A stretch of 64,000 bases of DNA from Linnemannia elongata (GCA_036320915.1 JAXBDG010000020.1:971006-1035005); one strand, 5' to 3'. Numbered from the stretch's first letter, positions 1-12,351 are shown. Made by a program: numbers and translations. The notes: generated by a model not told the origin, from the letters alone.

Positions 1-171
1 CTATTTTGATTTCTTCTGTTCTTTGCAGTCGGTGAGGAGAGAGTGAGACCGGGAGGGCGAAGGAGAGAATGTTGTGCATGGAAATGGGTATCTCGTGAGC
101 CTTTTTTTTGTAGAATGCAAGAAAAAAAACAACAGGGGGTGGGTGGTGATTTTCAGAGAGCGCAGATCAAT

Positions 172-173
<2 letters not shown>

Positions 174-204
<31 letters not shown>
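174..204. repeat. poly(A) tract
   Basis: A run of about 30 A residues followed by GAGAGAGACAG, upstream of the first F-box gene. The rest of positions 1-313 is A/T-rich with no recognisable gene. I looked for a flanking target duplication that would mark a retroposon 3' end and saw none. Confidence 0.8.
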
Positions 205-207
<3 letters not shown>

Positions 208-313
208 AGAGACAGATTGTGGGATTGATTTTGTTTTTGTTTTTATTCATTAGCTCCATCTTTTTTTTCTTTTCCTTTTTATCCTCAGCTTCCTCTGTCA
301 ACCATCATTTACC

Positions 314-1612
314 ATGACCGACCTTTATCCTGCCCCTCTTCCTCCCCCCACACCCGCCAGCACCTCCGCCATCAACATCCTCATCTCCCTACCAGAACTC
401 ATTCAACTCATCGCAGAATATTTCGAACGTCCCGATATCTGCTCATGCATACTCGTCAGCCGCCACTGGAACCAGTGCTTCAATCCTTTGCTCTGGAACA
501 CAGTCGACACCCTTTCCAAGCCCTGGCGGGAGCTTTTCCGTCGTCATGACTGTAAATATGATCCGCCAAGAGACAAAATCGCGGCATGGATTCGGGAAAC
601 CATTGCCAGACATGGACATCATATCCAGCACTTGACGGCGACTTGGAATATCGTCCTCGAGGCCGTGGCCGCCAATAGTGCCTGCACCAATTTGACGTCG
701 TTGGTTGTTGGGTCCGTCATGTATCATCGTAAGGTGACGCCTTTGGAACTGGAGACCGTCACTGCCGCACTGCCCCACCCTCCGTTAACGGTCTTGTACG
801 CGACAGATCAAACTGCAACCCCTCTTGTCCAATGGCTGCACCTCCCATGGGTCTCCAATCGGAGGATTTATAGGCCCGGTGTCGTCAATGAGGATCTGAG
901 GCGCAAAATCACAGTTGAACGGTTCTGGTCACTCGTTCAACAAAACCCAGGTCTCGTCCGTTTGAGGTTCCCATACCTCGGAGCCATGAACGACCTGTCG
1001 AAAGATTATATTCTTGAACGACTGTTAGCGTTGAAGGAGTTACGGGATCTGGATCTGGAGCTGACGCTGTTGGACGCCAGGACTATGTTGCGATTGTTTC
1101 CAAAGTTGGAGCGGTTGAAGATTTATAATCTGGATGGGCTGTTGATGTTGTCGGCGCAGGAGCATTATAGTAATCTCCGGCACCTGGGTCTGCGGACGTA
1201 TGTTTTATTCACTCATGTTCTCAAGGTCCTCAATCACCTTCCAGGACTAGAAGAACTTTGGATCAAGGGCGTAGCAGTCGAGCCACTCGTACTCCTGCGC
1301 ACAACAATGGCATCCATCCCCATTACACTCCCTCCTAACGGAACCTCAACACGTGGGAACGAGGTAGTGATATGCCCACCAGTGATAAAGTCCTTCACCA
1401 TCGACGAGACCCTTCCCCGGGACGACGAAAGCATTGCTTTACTTGTGAGGCGGTTCCCTCGTCTGGTCCAGATTCGGGCAGGTGTGAGTCGAGCGACGAA
1501 GAAGGCGCTTTGGGAGCATTGCTATTATTTGGAGGAGATGCATGGAGTTAAGGGAGGTGCTGAGGCTTGGAAGCGACGGAGGGTTGAGGATGAGCGGAAG
1601 AGGTGTAAATAA
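314..1612 (+). CDS. F-box/LRR-like protein
   Basis: A single-exon gene of 432 residues. Residues about 25-65 form an F-box (LPELIQLIAEYF, then CILVSRHWNQCF and LLWNTV), the segment that normally binds Skp1 in SCF ubiquitin ligases. The rest is leucine-rich and irregular (LVRLRFPYL, LKELRDLDLEL, LERLKIYNLDG, LPGLEELWI), as in substrate-binding LRR regions of fungal F-box proteins. The ATG has an ACC context and is the first in frame. AATAAA overlaps the stop codon region at about 1609. A related intact gene follows on the same strand, and at least three decayed relatives lie at 4.3, 16.9 and 17.6 kb, so this is a locally amplified family. The substrate is unknown. Nearest alternative: an LRR protein with a degenerate F-box. 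Confidence 0.82.
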   Translation: MTDLYPAPLPPPTPASTSAINILISLPELIQLIAEYFERPDICSCILVSRHWNQCFNPLLWNTVDTLSKPWRELFRRHDCKYDPPRDKIAAWIRETIARHGHHIQHLTATWNIVLEAVAANSACTNLTSLVVGSVMYHRKVTPLELETVTAALPHPPLTVLYATDQTATPLVQWLHLPWVSNRRIYRPGVVNEDLRRKITVERFWSLVQQNPGLVRLRFPYLGAMNDLSKDYILERLLALKELRDLDLELTLLDARTMLRLFPKLERLKIYNLDGLLMLSAQEHYSNLRHLGLRTYVLFTHVLKVLNHLPGLEELWIKGVAVEPLVLLRTTMASIPITLPPNGTSTRGNEVVICPPVIKSFTIDETLPRDDESIALLVRRFPRLVQIRAGVSRATKKALWEHCYYLEEMHGVKGGAEAWKRRRVEDERKRCK

Positions 1613-2637
1613 AGCATTGAGGAGAAGGAGGGGCTTGTTTTGTTTGCGGTGTTTTGTCTGCTTCTCTTTGCTTTTTTTTTTGTTTTCAATGTTTGGTTGA
1701 GGGAGAGAGAGGGTGCTGCATGTTGCATGCATATATTTTTTCACTTTCTTTGCTTGTCAATGCATGTGAGCCATAGCACACACACGCACACAACATGCAC
1801 CCATGCCAAAAAAAATTCAAGCAGGGCAAAAAGAAGATGAGCTTGCAGAAAAGCACGAAATGGGGGGAAATGGGTGAGCAGAACCGGACCCTCCACTCCT
1901 TTCTTTCTCTGTCACGTTTTTTCCCCCTCTCATACCCCTCTAGCCACCCTTTCTTCTTTTGCCTCCCCCTCATTACCTTCGTTGTCAACACTCTCATTCG
2001 AGATCATCGCTTTCGCTGATCACCATTGCTTTGCATTCACCACATTCAGAATCAGCACACCCTCAGCACACATACAGAACAAAAAGGCCTGGCCGAGGAA
2101 GCGTCCTTGCCTCCTTCACACAATCACGATCACAACCACAACGACATATCATAGCCACAAAAAAAAAACCCCCCACCTCTTTTCTTACACCTCATTTTCT
2201 GCAACATTCTCCAATACGCTCATTTACTCAGCCACTCACCCGCTTCGCACCCTTTGATCTATCATGGACAAAGACGCGTCTGTGCAATGATGCTAGCCGC
2301 TGCAATCAGAACTGGGGATCTCCCTGTGAAGCAAGTGAAGCATTGTTGCGTCACATCTGTAAACTTGGAGAGCAGGCTTCTGGCGGACCGTGCTCTTGGC
2401 AATGTTTTTTTTTTTTTTTATTTCTTCCTCATCTGAAATACATACGCGAGAATCAACTAAAGAAGACAAAAAATAAAAAGGTTCAGGGGCAGAGTGTCTA
2501 CCGCCTTTTTCGCGTTTCCGGACGGCTTTTTCTCTCCAGCTCTCTTACTCATCATTTAGTATTTTCTTTCTTACCTTTTGCTCATCATCCTCGCAATTCT
2601 CACCATCCTCACCTCCACCAACATCCTCACCTCCACC
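1613..2637. other. intergenic, no gene seen
   Basis: T-rich 3' flank of the first F-box gene and CT-rich upstream region of the second, with short CA runs near 1780-1800. Open frames here are low-complexity and do not resemble a protein. A 13-base T run sits near 2407. Confidence 0.6.
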
Positions 2638-3813
2638 ATGTTAGAACCCGTCGATTCATCAACACGAATCACCAATGTCACTGCAAACAGCATTGTCAAC
2701 TCTTTACCAGAACTCATCGAGCTCATCGGAAAAGAACTCTTACCCACCGACCTCGTCGCTTGTGTCCAAGTATGTCGCTTCTGGAACCAAACCCTCCTCC
2801 CACTCGTGTGGCATACAGTCAATCCAGAGAAACAAAGGGCCTGGCAGTCAGAGAAAGTCGAACAATGGACCCGGATCAGTTTTGTCAATAATTGTCATCT
2901 TACCCAGAACTTGACGGCCAATTGGGATGTTCTTCTCGAGACTGCTGCAGCACAGTGCAGAAATCTGACGTCGTTGACTGTTCACGGCGTAAGGCATATC
3001 CTTCCCGAGCACTTCCATACCTCCTCGCCCTCCTCCAGCGCGGCAGACTCTACTTTTGCAAATAATCAACCACCGTCCCTGGAACTTCCATGGATCAAAC
3101 AATACAGACGCGATCGACGAGGTACCCCTCGGGAACGCCGGGACATGGAGTGGTTCTGGCAGCTTGTTCTTCAAAACCCAGGCCTTATCCGTCTCCACTT
3201 CCCAGAGACTAATCTCATCAATATTCTCCCCCAGCCATACATTCTTGAGACCGTGTCACGGATCAAGAACCTAAGAGAGCTCAATACGAGGTTGATGGAC
3301 GTGGATCTGTCGACTCTGTTGGACACTCTACCGCAATTGGAGCGACTGTCGTGTTCTCCTTTTCGGCGAAGCGTCACTCTATCGAAGAATTACTCGAACC
3401 TTCGACAATTGGAGTACCTCAGTCCGGTCCAAGTGTCGAGGTTCATTGAGGTCCTGAAGCACCTCCCCAGGCTGGAGAGTCTAATGCTCTCTAGAATTAT
3501 TGCGGAGGAAGATCTACCTACCTCGACATATGAGATCCTCTGCGAGACGGTGTCGACTGCAGTGGTGACGTTTCCGCAAGTGAGAGAGTTTGAGGTTCAT
3601 AGGATGTCATCGCATGAGGAACGATATGTTGCGATGATGCTGGGGGTGTTTCCGGAGGTGAGGCGGTTGTATGTGCCGGGAATTCCTGTGGAGATTAGGA
3701 AGGTGATGTGGGAGAAGTGCTATTGGTTGGAGGAGTTTAGGGACCGTAGTGATCGAATTCTGGACGAGTGGAAGGAGCGACGGGTCAAGGATGCTGCGGG
3801 TGTTCGATTGTAA
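2638..3813 (+). CDS. F-box/LRR-like protein
   Basis: A single-exon gene of 391 residues. I take the ATG at 2638 because it has a CCACC context and is followed at once by family-like sequence; the frame stays open upstream to 2578 but without another ATG. The F-box is near residues 17-55 (SLPELIELIGKELLPTDL, then CVQVCRFWNQTLLPLVWHTV). The LRR-like body shares blocks with the upstream paralog (WFWQLVLQNPGLIRLHFP; VLKHLPRLESLML; KVMWEKCYWLEEF near the C-terminus). This suggests a tandem duplication that has diverged. The likely role is as an SCF adaptor with unknown target. An AATAAA lies at about 3853. Confidence 0.82.
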   Translation: MLEPVDSSTRITNVTANSIVNSLPELIELIGKELLPTDLVACVQVCRFWNQTLLPLVWHTVNPEKQRAWQSEKVEQWTRISFVNNCHLTQNLTANWDVLLETAAAQCRNLTSLTVHGVRHILPEHFHTSSPSSSAADSTFANNQPPSLELPWIKQYRRDRRGTPRERRDMEWFWQLVLQNPGLIRLHFPETNLINILPQPYILETVSRIKNLRELNTRLMDVDLSTLLDTLPQLERLSCSPFRRSVTLSKNYSNLRQLEYLSPVQVSRFIEVLKHLPRLESLMLSRIIAEEDLPTSTYEILCETVSTAVVTFPQVREFEVHRMSSHEERYVAMMLGVFPEVRRLYVPGIPVEIRKVMWEKCYWLEEFRDRSDRILDEWKERRVKDAAGVRL

Positions 3814-4140
3814 TGGTGGTGACTGCAGTGTCTACTTTTGCCAGAAGAAGATGAATAAACAATGGACAACGAATGGCTCTCTTGTATGTGTGGGGTCATG
3901 GCTGTGTCGACGTGCTACATGAAGCAAATAGAGTTTTATCTTGAATGGCATTTCAAACAGGTACTCGCAAGTATACAAGCAAAGAAAAAGGGCCATCTTC
4001 TTACTTGTCCTCTTCATTGCCTTCGATCACCGCCAATGCCACCACCGCCTCCTTCACCAAGCATGTCGGAACCAGTAAAGGATGAACAAGTCCCCCTTTA
4101 TTTTCTTATTTCACACGAGAAACACATGCTGACTATGCAC

Positions 4141-4440
4141 TAAGACATCTAAAAAATGAGAGGCGCATTTTCCCTTCTTCTTCCCCCTCCCCCTTTGTTC
4201 ATTTTCTTGCTCTGGTATCATGCGCTTCCTTAGTTCTTACTCTTCCCCTGTTCTTTCTCTTCCCACGTTCTTTAGTTTCTTTTTACACATTGCTCAACAG
4301 AAAGTCACCATCGCCATTTCAGCACTCAACCCATCAACAACAACACTCATTACCAATGCCACTGGCAAAGTCATTGCATTGCCAGAACTCATCGAGCACA
4401 TCGTCCATTACATTCCCCCAACGGACCTCCTTACTTGCAC
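4141..4440 (+). repeat. segment duplicated at 17455-17720
   Basis: The stretch running from a short AAAAAATGA leader through a CT-rich region to the F-box start (ATTGCATTGCCAGAACTCAT) recurs, diverged, at 17455-17720 on the same strand. The shared order of CT-rich leader then F-box start shows that a promoter plus gene start was copied, not just a coding block. Confidence 0.6.
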
Positions 4441-4840
4441 ACAAGTCTCTCGCCTCTAGTACCGCGTCCTCATCACTCTTTAATGGCACAGTATTGACAC
4501 CCGCAATGCGCCATTATGGGTCAGGATCTTTAAGGACACTGTTGCAGAGACGGCACCAAGGTCTGAGGTCAACGATCGGGCGCGGACGATATTCGGGAAG
4601 AATGAACATCATATCCTGCACATGTCTCTCAATTGAGATATTCTCCTCAAGGTGGCCTCGGTAAATCGGGAGCACAGAAATTTGTGGTCAGCGGTTGTTG
4701 GAAATGCTGTGTACACCCTTTGGACACCTTTGATGACACCGCCATCTACTACCACAACAACCGCAACCACAAAGCAACCATAACAGAAACAACGACTCCA
4801 ACTGGTCATCGCCATTGGCTCCTTGGAATTCTCTGTTTGA
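4275..4840 (+). pseudogene. decayed F-box gene, N-terminal half
   Basis: One frame carries an F-box (ALPELIEHIVHYIPPTDLLT, then CTQVSRL) and then continues in the same frame through TAG, TAA, TGA and TAA stops. It still reads family-like blocks such as WHSIDTRNAPLWVRI, HHILHMSLN and LLKVAS. These match residues about 40-140 of the two intact neighbours. No ATG is left at the expected place and the LRR half is missing. It is a third, dead member of the local F-box family. Confidence 0.7.
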
Positions 4841-5540
4841 CGTAAGCCATAAAAGAGATCCTTTTTTTTTCGTTTTGAATGTGCCTTTCCCCCTTTTCTG
4901 ACAGCAATGTGGATATTGTGCGGGTTAAAATCGCTTACGGGGGGTTCCCTTTTCTTCTCCCCTTGTTCTCTCTCTCTCTCTCTTTTGAGCGTGTTCCTTT
5001 TCTTCCTTTGCGTCTTTTTTTTCTTCACTGTCAAATTTGATAAAGTAATTAATTAATCGTTTCATTATGAACATTAATGGGTGGCGAAGATTAATTTGAC
5101 TAGAGACAAAGAGACGCAAAGCATGTGTGAGACGCTATTCACTCGACTTTTGTTTATTTTAAGATCGTCAATGTGGAAGTAGAAACGATATGTGAGTTGG
5201 TATTTGCAGAAGAGAGACTCTCCTGAAAGCAGGCGGGCATTACATGCATGAAAAGACTAGGTTAGAACAGGCATGCTCAATCTGACTTGGGTTTGTTGGT
5301 GCTTGCCTTGAAAGCGCAACCAAAGAACCGTCGAAACGAAGGAGGGATGTTTATTGGCTGCAATTAAAGCTTTTCTGAAAACAAAGTGGTCGGGATCGCC
5401 CCGAGGTGGCACATTGACATACTGCTGAACTTGGATATCATTTAGAAGTTTCTATAAAAAATTACAGGTAAAAGCATAACTACTCAGATAATCCATGAAG
5501 TCCTCAAGCCCCGTATTGAATGGTTGTCAACTTGTTATAG
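4841..5540. other. intergenic, no gene seen
   Basis: T-rich then mixed sequence with a (CT)n run near 4969-4984. I see no coding block, RNA gene or clear repeat. Confidence 0.5.
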
Positions 5541-5544
5541 AGCA

Positions 5545-6375
5545 TTGAAATTACTTTGAGAGTGACAGCAGCTCCATGGTCGAACCAAGCAATGGGTGTC
5601 GTTTTTATCACGTGGTAGGTATCCGGTGCCAATTTCCACCCATAAATACAATCCTGCCTGGAAGTGGAGCTCGTACACAGCAATTTGGTATCCTAGGCGA
5701 ACAGATGAACAGTACCAAGCCGTTACTACAGAGAATGATACAGCAAGAAAGAATAGCTTTATCCAATTCGCTGATCTCTTGCTTACCAAAGATCTGAATG
5801 CAGTAGATTGATGTCATTATACGTTGCCGGCGTAGGTGCATATCGATGGTGTCTTGCGAACGAGGTCATTGCCCATTTGTTCTCAATATAAAGCCGGTGC
5901 TATTGTTATACTTTGGTGCCTTTATCTCTGCAAATGTCACATCGAATAAATCCTTCGTAATGGTACTATCGGGCTTGTTGGCCTCTCTCAACCCCGTCAT
6001 TCTAGAGACCTTGGTGAGGGGTGATTGGCCGATTAGAGATGGTACCTGGAATCGGATGAAAGAAAAAAAAAACAAAAAAACCATGATAACAGACGGTTGA
6101 GAGTGCCGTGCGAGTATTCGCGGCAGTGATTTTAAGTCGTTCTTTGACTTGTATCGCTCCATTTCCAGCATTTGATTCGATCAGAACCACCGCCGACGGT
6201 GCTTTCTGAAGGTTTCGTACCCTGTTTTCAACGATTTTCGAAGGAAGGATTTGAACTGTATGGCGTCGATCAAGGCTTCATAGGTGACTTTCACAGCCTG
6301 CAAATTGGACATTCTGAACTTTTGAACTAACAAAGCGAATGAGACATGGCTATGTTTTACTGCTCTATGGTTCAT
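5545..6375 (-). pseudogene. possible decayed gene, family uncertain
   Basis: On the minus strand, protein-like blocks are scattered over several frames and broken by stops: FRMSNLQAVKVTYEALID, SRMTGLREANKPDSTITK with DLFDVTFAEIKAP, and LGYQIAVYELHF with GLYLWVEIGTGYLPRD. The last two resemble, from memory, a poorly characterised Mucoromycota family with an acidic nuclease-like E-x-K motif followed by a G-x-Y segment ending in an I/LP motif. I cannot confirm that family. The region could instead be noncoding sequence with chance similarity. Confidence 0.3.
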
Positions 6376-6679
6376 GGTAGATACCTTCTAAGGAAGGTCG
6401 TTTCCGGGTCATTATTTGACTCTTTTTGCACGTCCCGGTCGCTCCCCTGTGTTGACTGGTACCTGAGTATAGCCGTCTCGGAGAAGGGAGGGGCATCTTG
6501 TGCTGGCGTTCAGGCAAAAAAATGGAGAAGAAGAGGAATGGAAGATAATTAGCAGAGTTTAACCTTCTACTTACTATGTGGATTAAAGGAGGCAAGGAAG
6601 AAAGGATTACCTCTAGCACATGTATGGAGTAGCACGTATGACCCTGGCTGAGTCAATTGTCCCGATCAATTCCTCGATA

Positions 6680-7120
6680 TCACTATTCCCAGACTTATAT
6701 AATCTTCTTTGTGCATATCCAGGCGATCTACAAGCTGATGCCAAGGAGATCGCAGGCATATGCTTGGAACAGGATCAAGAACCTGCCTGATCCCTCCACC
6801 AGTCGTGAACCGTCAAATGGATCTCGCGTCGGACAACATGTTGACTAATAGCGACTGGTCTTGAAGGCGCTGTCCATTTCTCATTTAACATTTCTACTCT
6901 GTGAAATGAGCACATTTTATTTCTCCGCGGGGACCACTAGTAATTTAATATGCAAAAATTAAAACTGGCAGGTGTGGGCCAACTGGCAAAGTTAAAGCAA
7001 GGAAATCAAAGATGGGTCCCTTCTTTTGTTTTTTTTCCTTCTTTCCTTCTATATTCCTTTGTCTTCACTAATTCTATTTCCTTACTCTCCTCGCAGTCGA
7101 TACCACTCCCCTCCAACATC
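6680..7120 (+). repeat. dispersed repeat, copy 1
   Basis: About 440 bp that recur, diverged, at 16308-16755 on the same strand. Shared landmarks include AGCTGATGCCAAG, GAACAGGATCAAGAA, CCACCAGTCGTGAACCGTCA, AAGGCGCTGTCCATTTCTC, ATTTCTCCGCGGGG and a CCTCGC[A/C]GTCGA block near the end. Within it are clustered substitutions, no long open frame and no obvious terminal repeats. It may be an old non-autonomous element or a duplicated promoter region. Confidence 0.65.
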
Positions 7121-7915
7121 CATCCTTTTTCTCCATTGTAGTTCAGCTCTATTCATTGCATCGTTGATAAGGATGGAAAGAGACAAGGAGCGGCAAGGGG
7201 TCAATTCACTGCAACGTCACTTACCCCTCTTTGTATGTTGACAAACGGCGCAGACTTAAAATTTCACCACCGCGCAATATCTCATTAGCTCGGAAGTGGA
7301 CCAAGGTGTGGCTTAGAAATGCAAGAAGAGCATGCATGGCTCACAGGAATAAGCAGAAATTAAAGATGTAGAGCGACAAAAGAGGAGGAAGGGAAGGATG
7401 GAAAGGCAGGGCCTTTCTCTCTTTTTCTTTTCTATTTTATAACCTGTCCACTCCCTCCCTCACCTTCACCCTGATCGCCTTCTCTACCACCAGTCTCATT
7501 CTGCATCGTCTCTCCCTTTCCTTCCATCGTCATTTGTTCATTGCGTCTCTGCATGCGGCATCGACACCTCGACACCTCCGTAGCATGCAAATAGAAAACG
7601 AAAGGCCTTCTCATTGTTCACAAACACGTAAAACTCGAACCACAAGAACAAACATCACATCACACCAACCACTCCTTAGTTCCTCCTCGGCGCTTATTTT
7701 CTCCCCAGCACCAGTCAGCACAACCATTCACCTCACGCATACCCTTCGTCACTCTCTTAAACCTCCGGAGAAAGTGTAATTCTTACGTCGATACTTCTTT
7801 GCTAGCCTACTTCACTCCACGCTCGTTATTTGTCCATACACTTTAATCTTGAACAACGAACCTATTCACTTCTCCCTAAAGAAAAAAAACATAACGGCAT
7901 ACCCATCCCCAAAAC
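7121..7915 (+). other. 5' flank and likely leader exon of the NACHT/WD40 gene
   Basis: CT-rich sequence without a gene. A GTAAGC donor at 7916 and a TGCTCAG acceptor ending at 8051 suggest a leader intron, so the transcript probably starts in this stretch. The leader-exon start cannot be placed from sequence alone. Confidence 0.45.
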
Positions 7916-8071
7916 GTAAGCCATCCATGTTATTCTATCTCTCGTTCTAATGGCCAGATATGCGCTCGTGTTTACCTTGTGGAGATAACGCTTTTAAAAT
8001 ATACTGAAAACATGTTCTTTCTTTTCCATCCTTTCCTTGACTCCTGCTCAGACATCTCCCCATCTTCCCAT

Positions 8072-11000
8072 ATGTCTCGCTGCATCGACTTGCTACATGA
8101 TAGACACCTGCACGCAAAGTCAAAAGGTATGAAGAAACATAAAGCCTATCTCGCCTTTATTTTCTCACTACCATTATGTATTGATGGTTCTCAATCTACT
8201 TTTGCTTGTTTTCCCTACTAGATCATCTCGCCAAGAACAAACATCCGCTCAAACAGATCGACCCTCTCCCTGGCAATAGTGAAAATGACACCCCCATCCA
8301 ACCCCTCCGAAAACGCGCCAAGCTTCTTAAGGCCCTTGGGTCCAAGTCTGTGAAAAAAATCAAAAACAAGGTCTCTCAGCAAACTGGGGTCGCCCCGCCA
8401 GAGAGTTTTCCGCTTCTCTTCTCCGTCCAGAAGAATCCCGATATCGAGGATGGCCTGCACGTGATGATGTTGCAGCGACTGCGGGAGGCACGGCTTCAAG
8501 TTTATATCCCGCCGATGGCTAAGGCCAACCTCCAAGCGTCGGATAAAGAGGTTTTCTCGCTCAAGGACAAGGTGGAGGAGTTTTTGACTAGTGATCGCCA
8601 AGTCATGCTTCTACTAGGCGATTCGGGAGCCGGAAAGTCGACCTTCAACAAACACCTCGAGTTGGACCTCTTGAAAACCTACAAGCGCGGTAGACCCATA
8701 CCTTTGTTCATCAACCTTCCGGCCCTGGAGAGACCAGCCAAAAATCTGATTGCCGAGCAGCTCAGGGAATACAACTTTTCAGATGCGCAGATCCAGGAAC
8801 TCAAACAACACCGTCAGTTTATTGTTATCTGCGACGGGTACGATGAGAGTCAGCTCGCTGTCAACCTCCACACCTCCAACAACTTCAACCGCCCTGGACA
8901 ATGGAATGTCAAGTTGGTCATCAGTTGCAGGACCCAATATCTCGGTCCAGACTACCGCAATTGCTTCATGCCTCAAGGAGCCGACCATTATAACCGTCCA
9001 GGCCACGATATTTTCCAAGAGGCTGTCATCGCTCCTTTCTCTGTGGAACAGATCCAGGACTATGTCCGGAAGTATGTCCCTCTCGAGCCAAGGACCTGGA
9101 GCACAGAGGACTACATGGGAAAGCTGCATGAAATTCCCAACCTCATGGGCTTAGTCAAAAACCCTTTTCTGCTTTCTCTTGCGTTGGAGGCATTGCCTGA
9201 TGTCACCGAGGATCAGCAAGACATTTCGGCAATCAAGATCACTCGCACTAGACTCTACGACACATTTATTGCACGCTGGCTGGATGTCAATAAAAGACGT
9301 CTTCAACGCAATAGCCTCCCCAAGGAGGATCGAGTCGCACTGGACCAGCTTCTCGAGGCGGGCTTTGTGACGATGAGCATTAGCTATTCGACAAGACTGG
9401 CTATGGCGATATTTGAGAAGCAGAACGGAAACCCAGTCGTCCAATATGTCCACTTGAACGAGAAGACGACATGGAAGGCCGCTTTCTTTACCTCAGATCC
9501 GGAGGTTCGGTTGGTCCGCGACTCCAGCCCGTTGACCCGGGCCGGCAGTCTGTATCGCTTCCTCCACCGATCCGTGCTCGAGTATTTCTACTCCCGCACT
9601 ATTATCGGCCCCAGTAGCCCTGAATCTACTGAAGAATGCGCTCTTAAACCGATCTTCAACCCTTCTGACGCCCAATTACTCGACCCTAAGTGCCCTTTGT
9701 TCACAAACAATCTTCTATCCGAGCCTTCTGTCGTGCAGTTTCTGAGCGAACGAGTGCAGGAGAACTCAGGATTCAAGGATCAACTCCTCAAGGTTGTTGA
9801 GAGGTCCAAGGTCGATGCCTCCTTGGCGATCGCAGCTGCAAACGCCATCACAATCATGGTCAGAGCCGGCGTAACCTTCCATCGGCACGATTTCCGAGGT
9901 ATTCGGGTTCCAGGCGCGGATCTTTCCGGCGGGCAGTTTGATTCGGCACTGTTCCAAGGAGCCGATCTCACGGATGTCAATCTCGGGGTGAGCTGGTTAC
10001 GCCAGACTGATTTCAGCAATGCGCGGATGGAGGGCGTTCGGTTTGGGGAACTGCCATACTTAGAGGAGACCTTCAATGTCTGGACTTGTAGGTATTCGCC
10101 TCAAGAGAATGTGCTCGCAGTCGGTCTGGAAGGTGGTGGCCTCGTTCTATATGATACATCGACCTGGAAGAAGATCCGCTCGCTTTTGGGACATAATGGT
10201 GACCTGAGTTGTTTGGGGTTTTCACTCGATGGTCAGCGGTTGGTATCTGGAAGTAAGGACCTCACAGTACGAGTATGGAACTGTAGTAGTGGTGATCTTC
10301 TTGCAACCATGAGCGGCCATGAGGAATATGTGACGACGGTGGCGTTTTCTCCTTGTGGCAAGTATGTTGCATCGGGCAGCGGGGATGGGGAGGTGCGATT
10401 GTGGGACTCGGTGATAGGTGTGGCATTGTTTGTGTTGGAAGATGATGCAGATTCCGTTAATACCGTCAAGTTCACTCCAGATGGACACCTACTCGCTTCG
10501 TGCAGTGATGACGGGATGATTCGATTCTGGGACTTGGAGACAGGTGCTCCAGGAGATGTCTGGGAGCTAGGTCATGACCTTGTTATGTGCCTTGACATTT
10601 CACCCGATGGTCAGCAAGTCGTAACTGGACATATAAATGGCAATCTAAGGTTATGGAACACCATATCTAGATCAACAAGCCATGTCTTACGCGGCCATAC
10701 GTGCTATGTCACGTATGTCTCGTTTTCCGCCGATGGCCAACGGATTGCTTCGTCAGGTTATGACTCCACAATCAGACTCTGGGATGCATCCACTTGCACC
10801 CTCATCTCTCTGTACAGCACCTCAGGCCCAGCCCTCGAAGTGACTTTTCCATCAAGCGGACTAAATCTCGCTGTGGCAGGTGGCACCAACAAGATCCACA
10901 TATGGGACGGGAGCTCCAATGGATCCAGCGTCAGTCAGCCTGGACATTCTTCCTTTGTTGCATCAGTCGCTTACCTACCCACTGGAGAGTCTATTCTCTC

Positions 11001-12294
11001 TGCCGGCCAGGACAAAATAGCGCGGCAGTGGGACGCTCGCACAGGTGCTCTAGAATTCACCCATGTCCTTCCAGGACTTTTAGGCGAGTCAATCTTCTTA
11101 CACGAGCTTTCTCCGGACCTCAAGCACACGGCCTACTGCTTTGATGTGACGATTCAAGTGCAGGACTTTCGTAGCGGAGTCGTTGATCATATCCTGGAAG
11201 GCCATACCAAGAAGGTAAATAGTTTCACCCACTCGCCATGTGGTCGGTGGATCGCGTCTGCGGGTATGGACAGGAGCGTACGCTTATGGGACCTGCATAA
11301 AGGAGGACATGCTCATGTTTTATGGGACCTGCATAGTGATGGACAATATTATGCTCTGCCTGAAACGGACGCCAAGTTCGATGCCGTGTTTGATATCGAG
11401 TTCGATGCCCTGCCTGATGCCGAATTCGACGCTGCGTCAGATGCCGCGCTTGATGCCGAGTATGAGGATGATAAGCCTGATTCCGAGTCTGAGAATGAAG
11501 AGCCAAATGCGGAGTATGATGATGAAGAACCCTTTCCCCTCGCCTTAACATTTTCATCGACAGGGTTCCAGCTAGCGGTTGGTATTGACAACGGCACGGT
11601 CAACATATACGACACCCAGTCAAAGAAAATCTTGACGACAACAGTTATCGAGCATCAAGGAGTCAGTGAGTTGGCCTACTCACCGAGCAATCTAGAGCTC
11701 GCTATCGGTGGCACTGACGGGGCTGTAGTCTTTTGGGATCCCAAGTCGGATGAGCTTGGCCATACCCTAAATTTCGGAACTGCCGCTGTCCGTAGTATCA
11801 CCTATTCTCCATGGAATGATTGGTTGGCTTTTGGAGATGAGGAGATGAGGGTGTATCTTTGCGGGCGCCGCCAGTCGCAATCGGAGTCAAGTGATATGGA
11901 GGCTTTGTGGTGTGTTGTCTCTGTTGTTGAGGGGTTTTTGGGCTGGACTTGGGACATTGCCTGGAACCCTGTTATTCGCAATGAATTTGTCACTGGTTGC
12001 CATGATCGTTCTGTTCGTGTTTGGCGGATCTTAGAGGGTGACGATGGTGGAAATGGTTCAGTCTCTGTTGAGTTGGTCTGGGGATCTAACATTGGCATGC
12101 TTGGCGCGGTGGGTATGAGGCTTGATGGTGTGGTTGGTCTGGACGCTGGTAATCGGAGATTGCTGAAGCAACGCGGAGCTGTTGGAGATATCTTGGCGTT
12201 TGGGAGCGATAAAGGGGATGTAGGATCCGATGGCGCTTTGGATGTCGCAGGTGAAGTTAGACTGAAGGATCTAGAATCGGCACGCATTGGCTAA
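8072..12294 (+). CDS. NLR-like NACHT-pentapeptide-WD40 protein
   Basis: Predicted as join(8072..8126, 8222..12294), 1375 residues. The 95-bp intron has GTATGA/CTACTAG ends, and exon 1 (starting MSRCIDLLHDRH) joins in frame, G plus AT giving Asp. A second, leader intron is likely at 7916..8051. Domains: NACHT-type NTPase with P-loop GDSGAGKST at residues 151-159, Walker B FIVICDGYDES near 218 and an SCRTQY sensor after it; a helical region; pentapeptide-like repeats near 576-630 (GADLSGGQF, GADLTDVNL, TDFSNARMEGVRF); then about 14 WD40 repeats to the end, enough for two seven-bladed propellers. An acidic Asp/Ala-rich insert (about residues 1066-1120) lies between repeats 10 and 11. This is the architecture of fungal STAND proteins used in non-self or allorecognition; the ligand is unknown. 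No effector domain is visible before the NACHT. Confidence 0.88.
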
Positions 12295-12351
12295 TCGGCA
12301 AACATGCCCAGTAGATGATATTCAGAAAAGCCATGAGTCCTTGACATAGTT

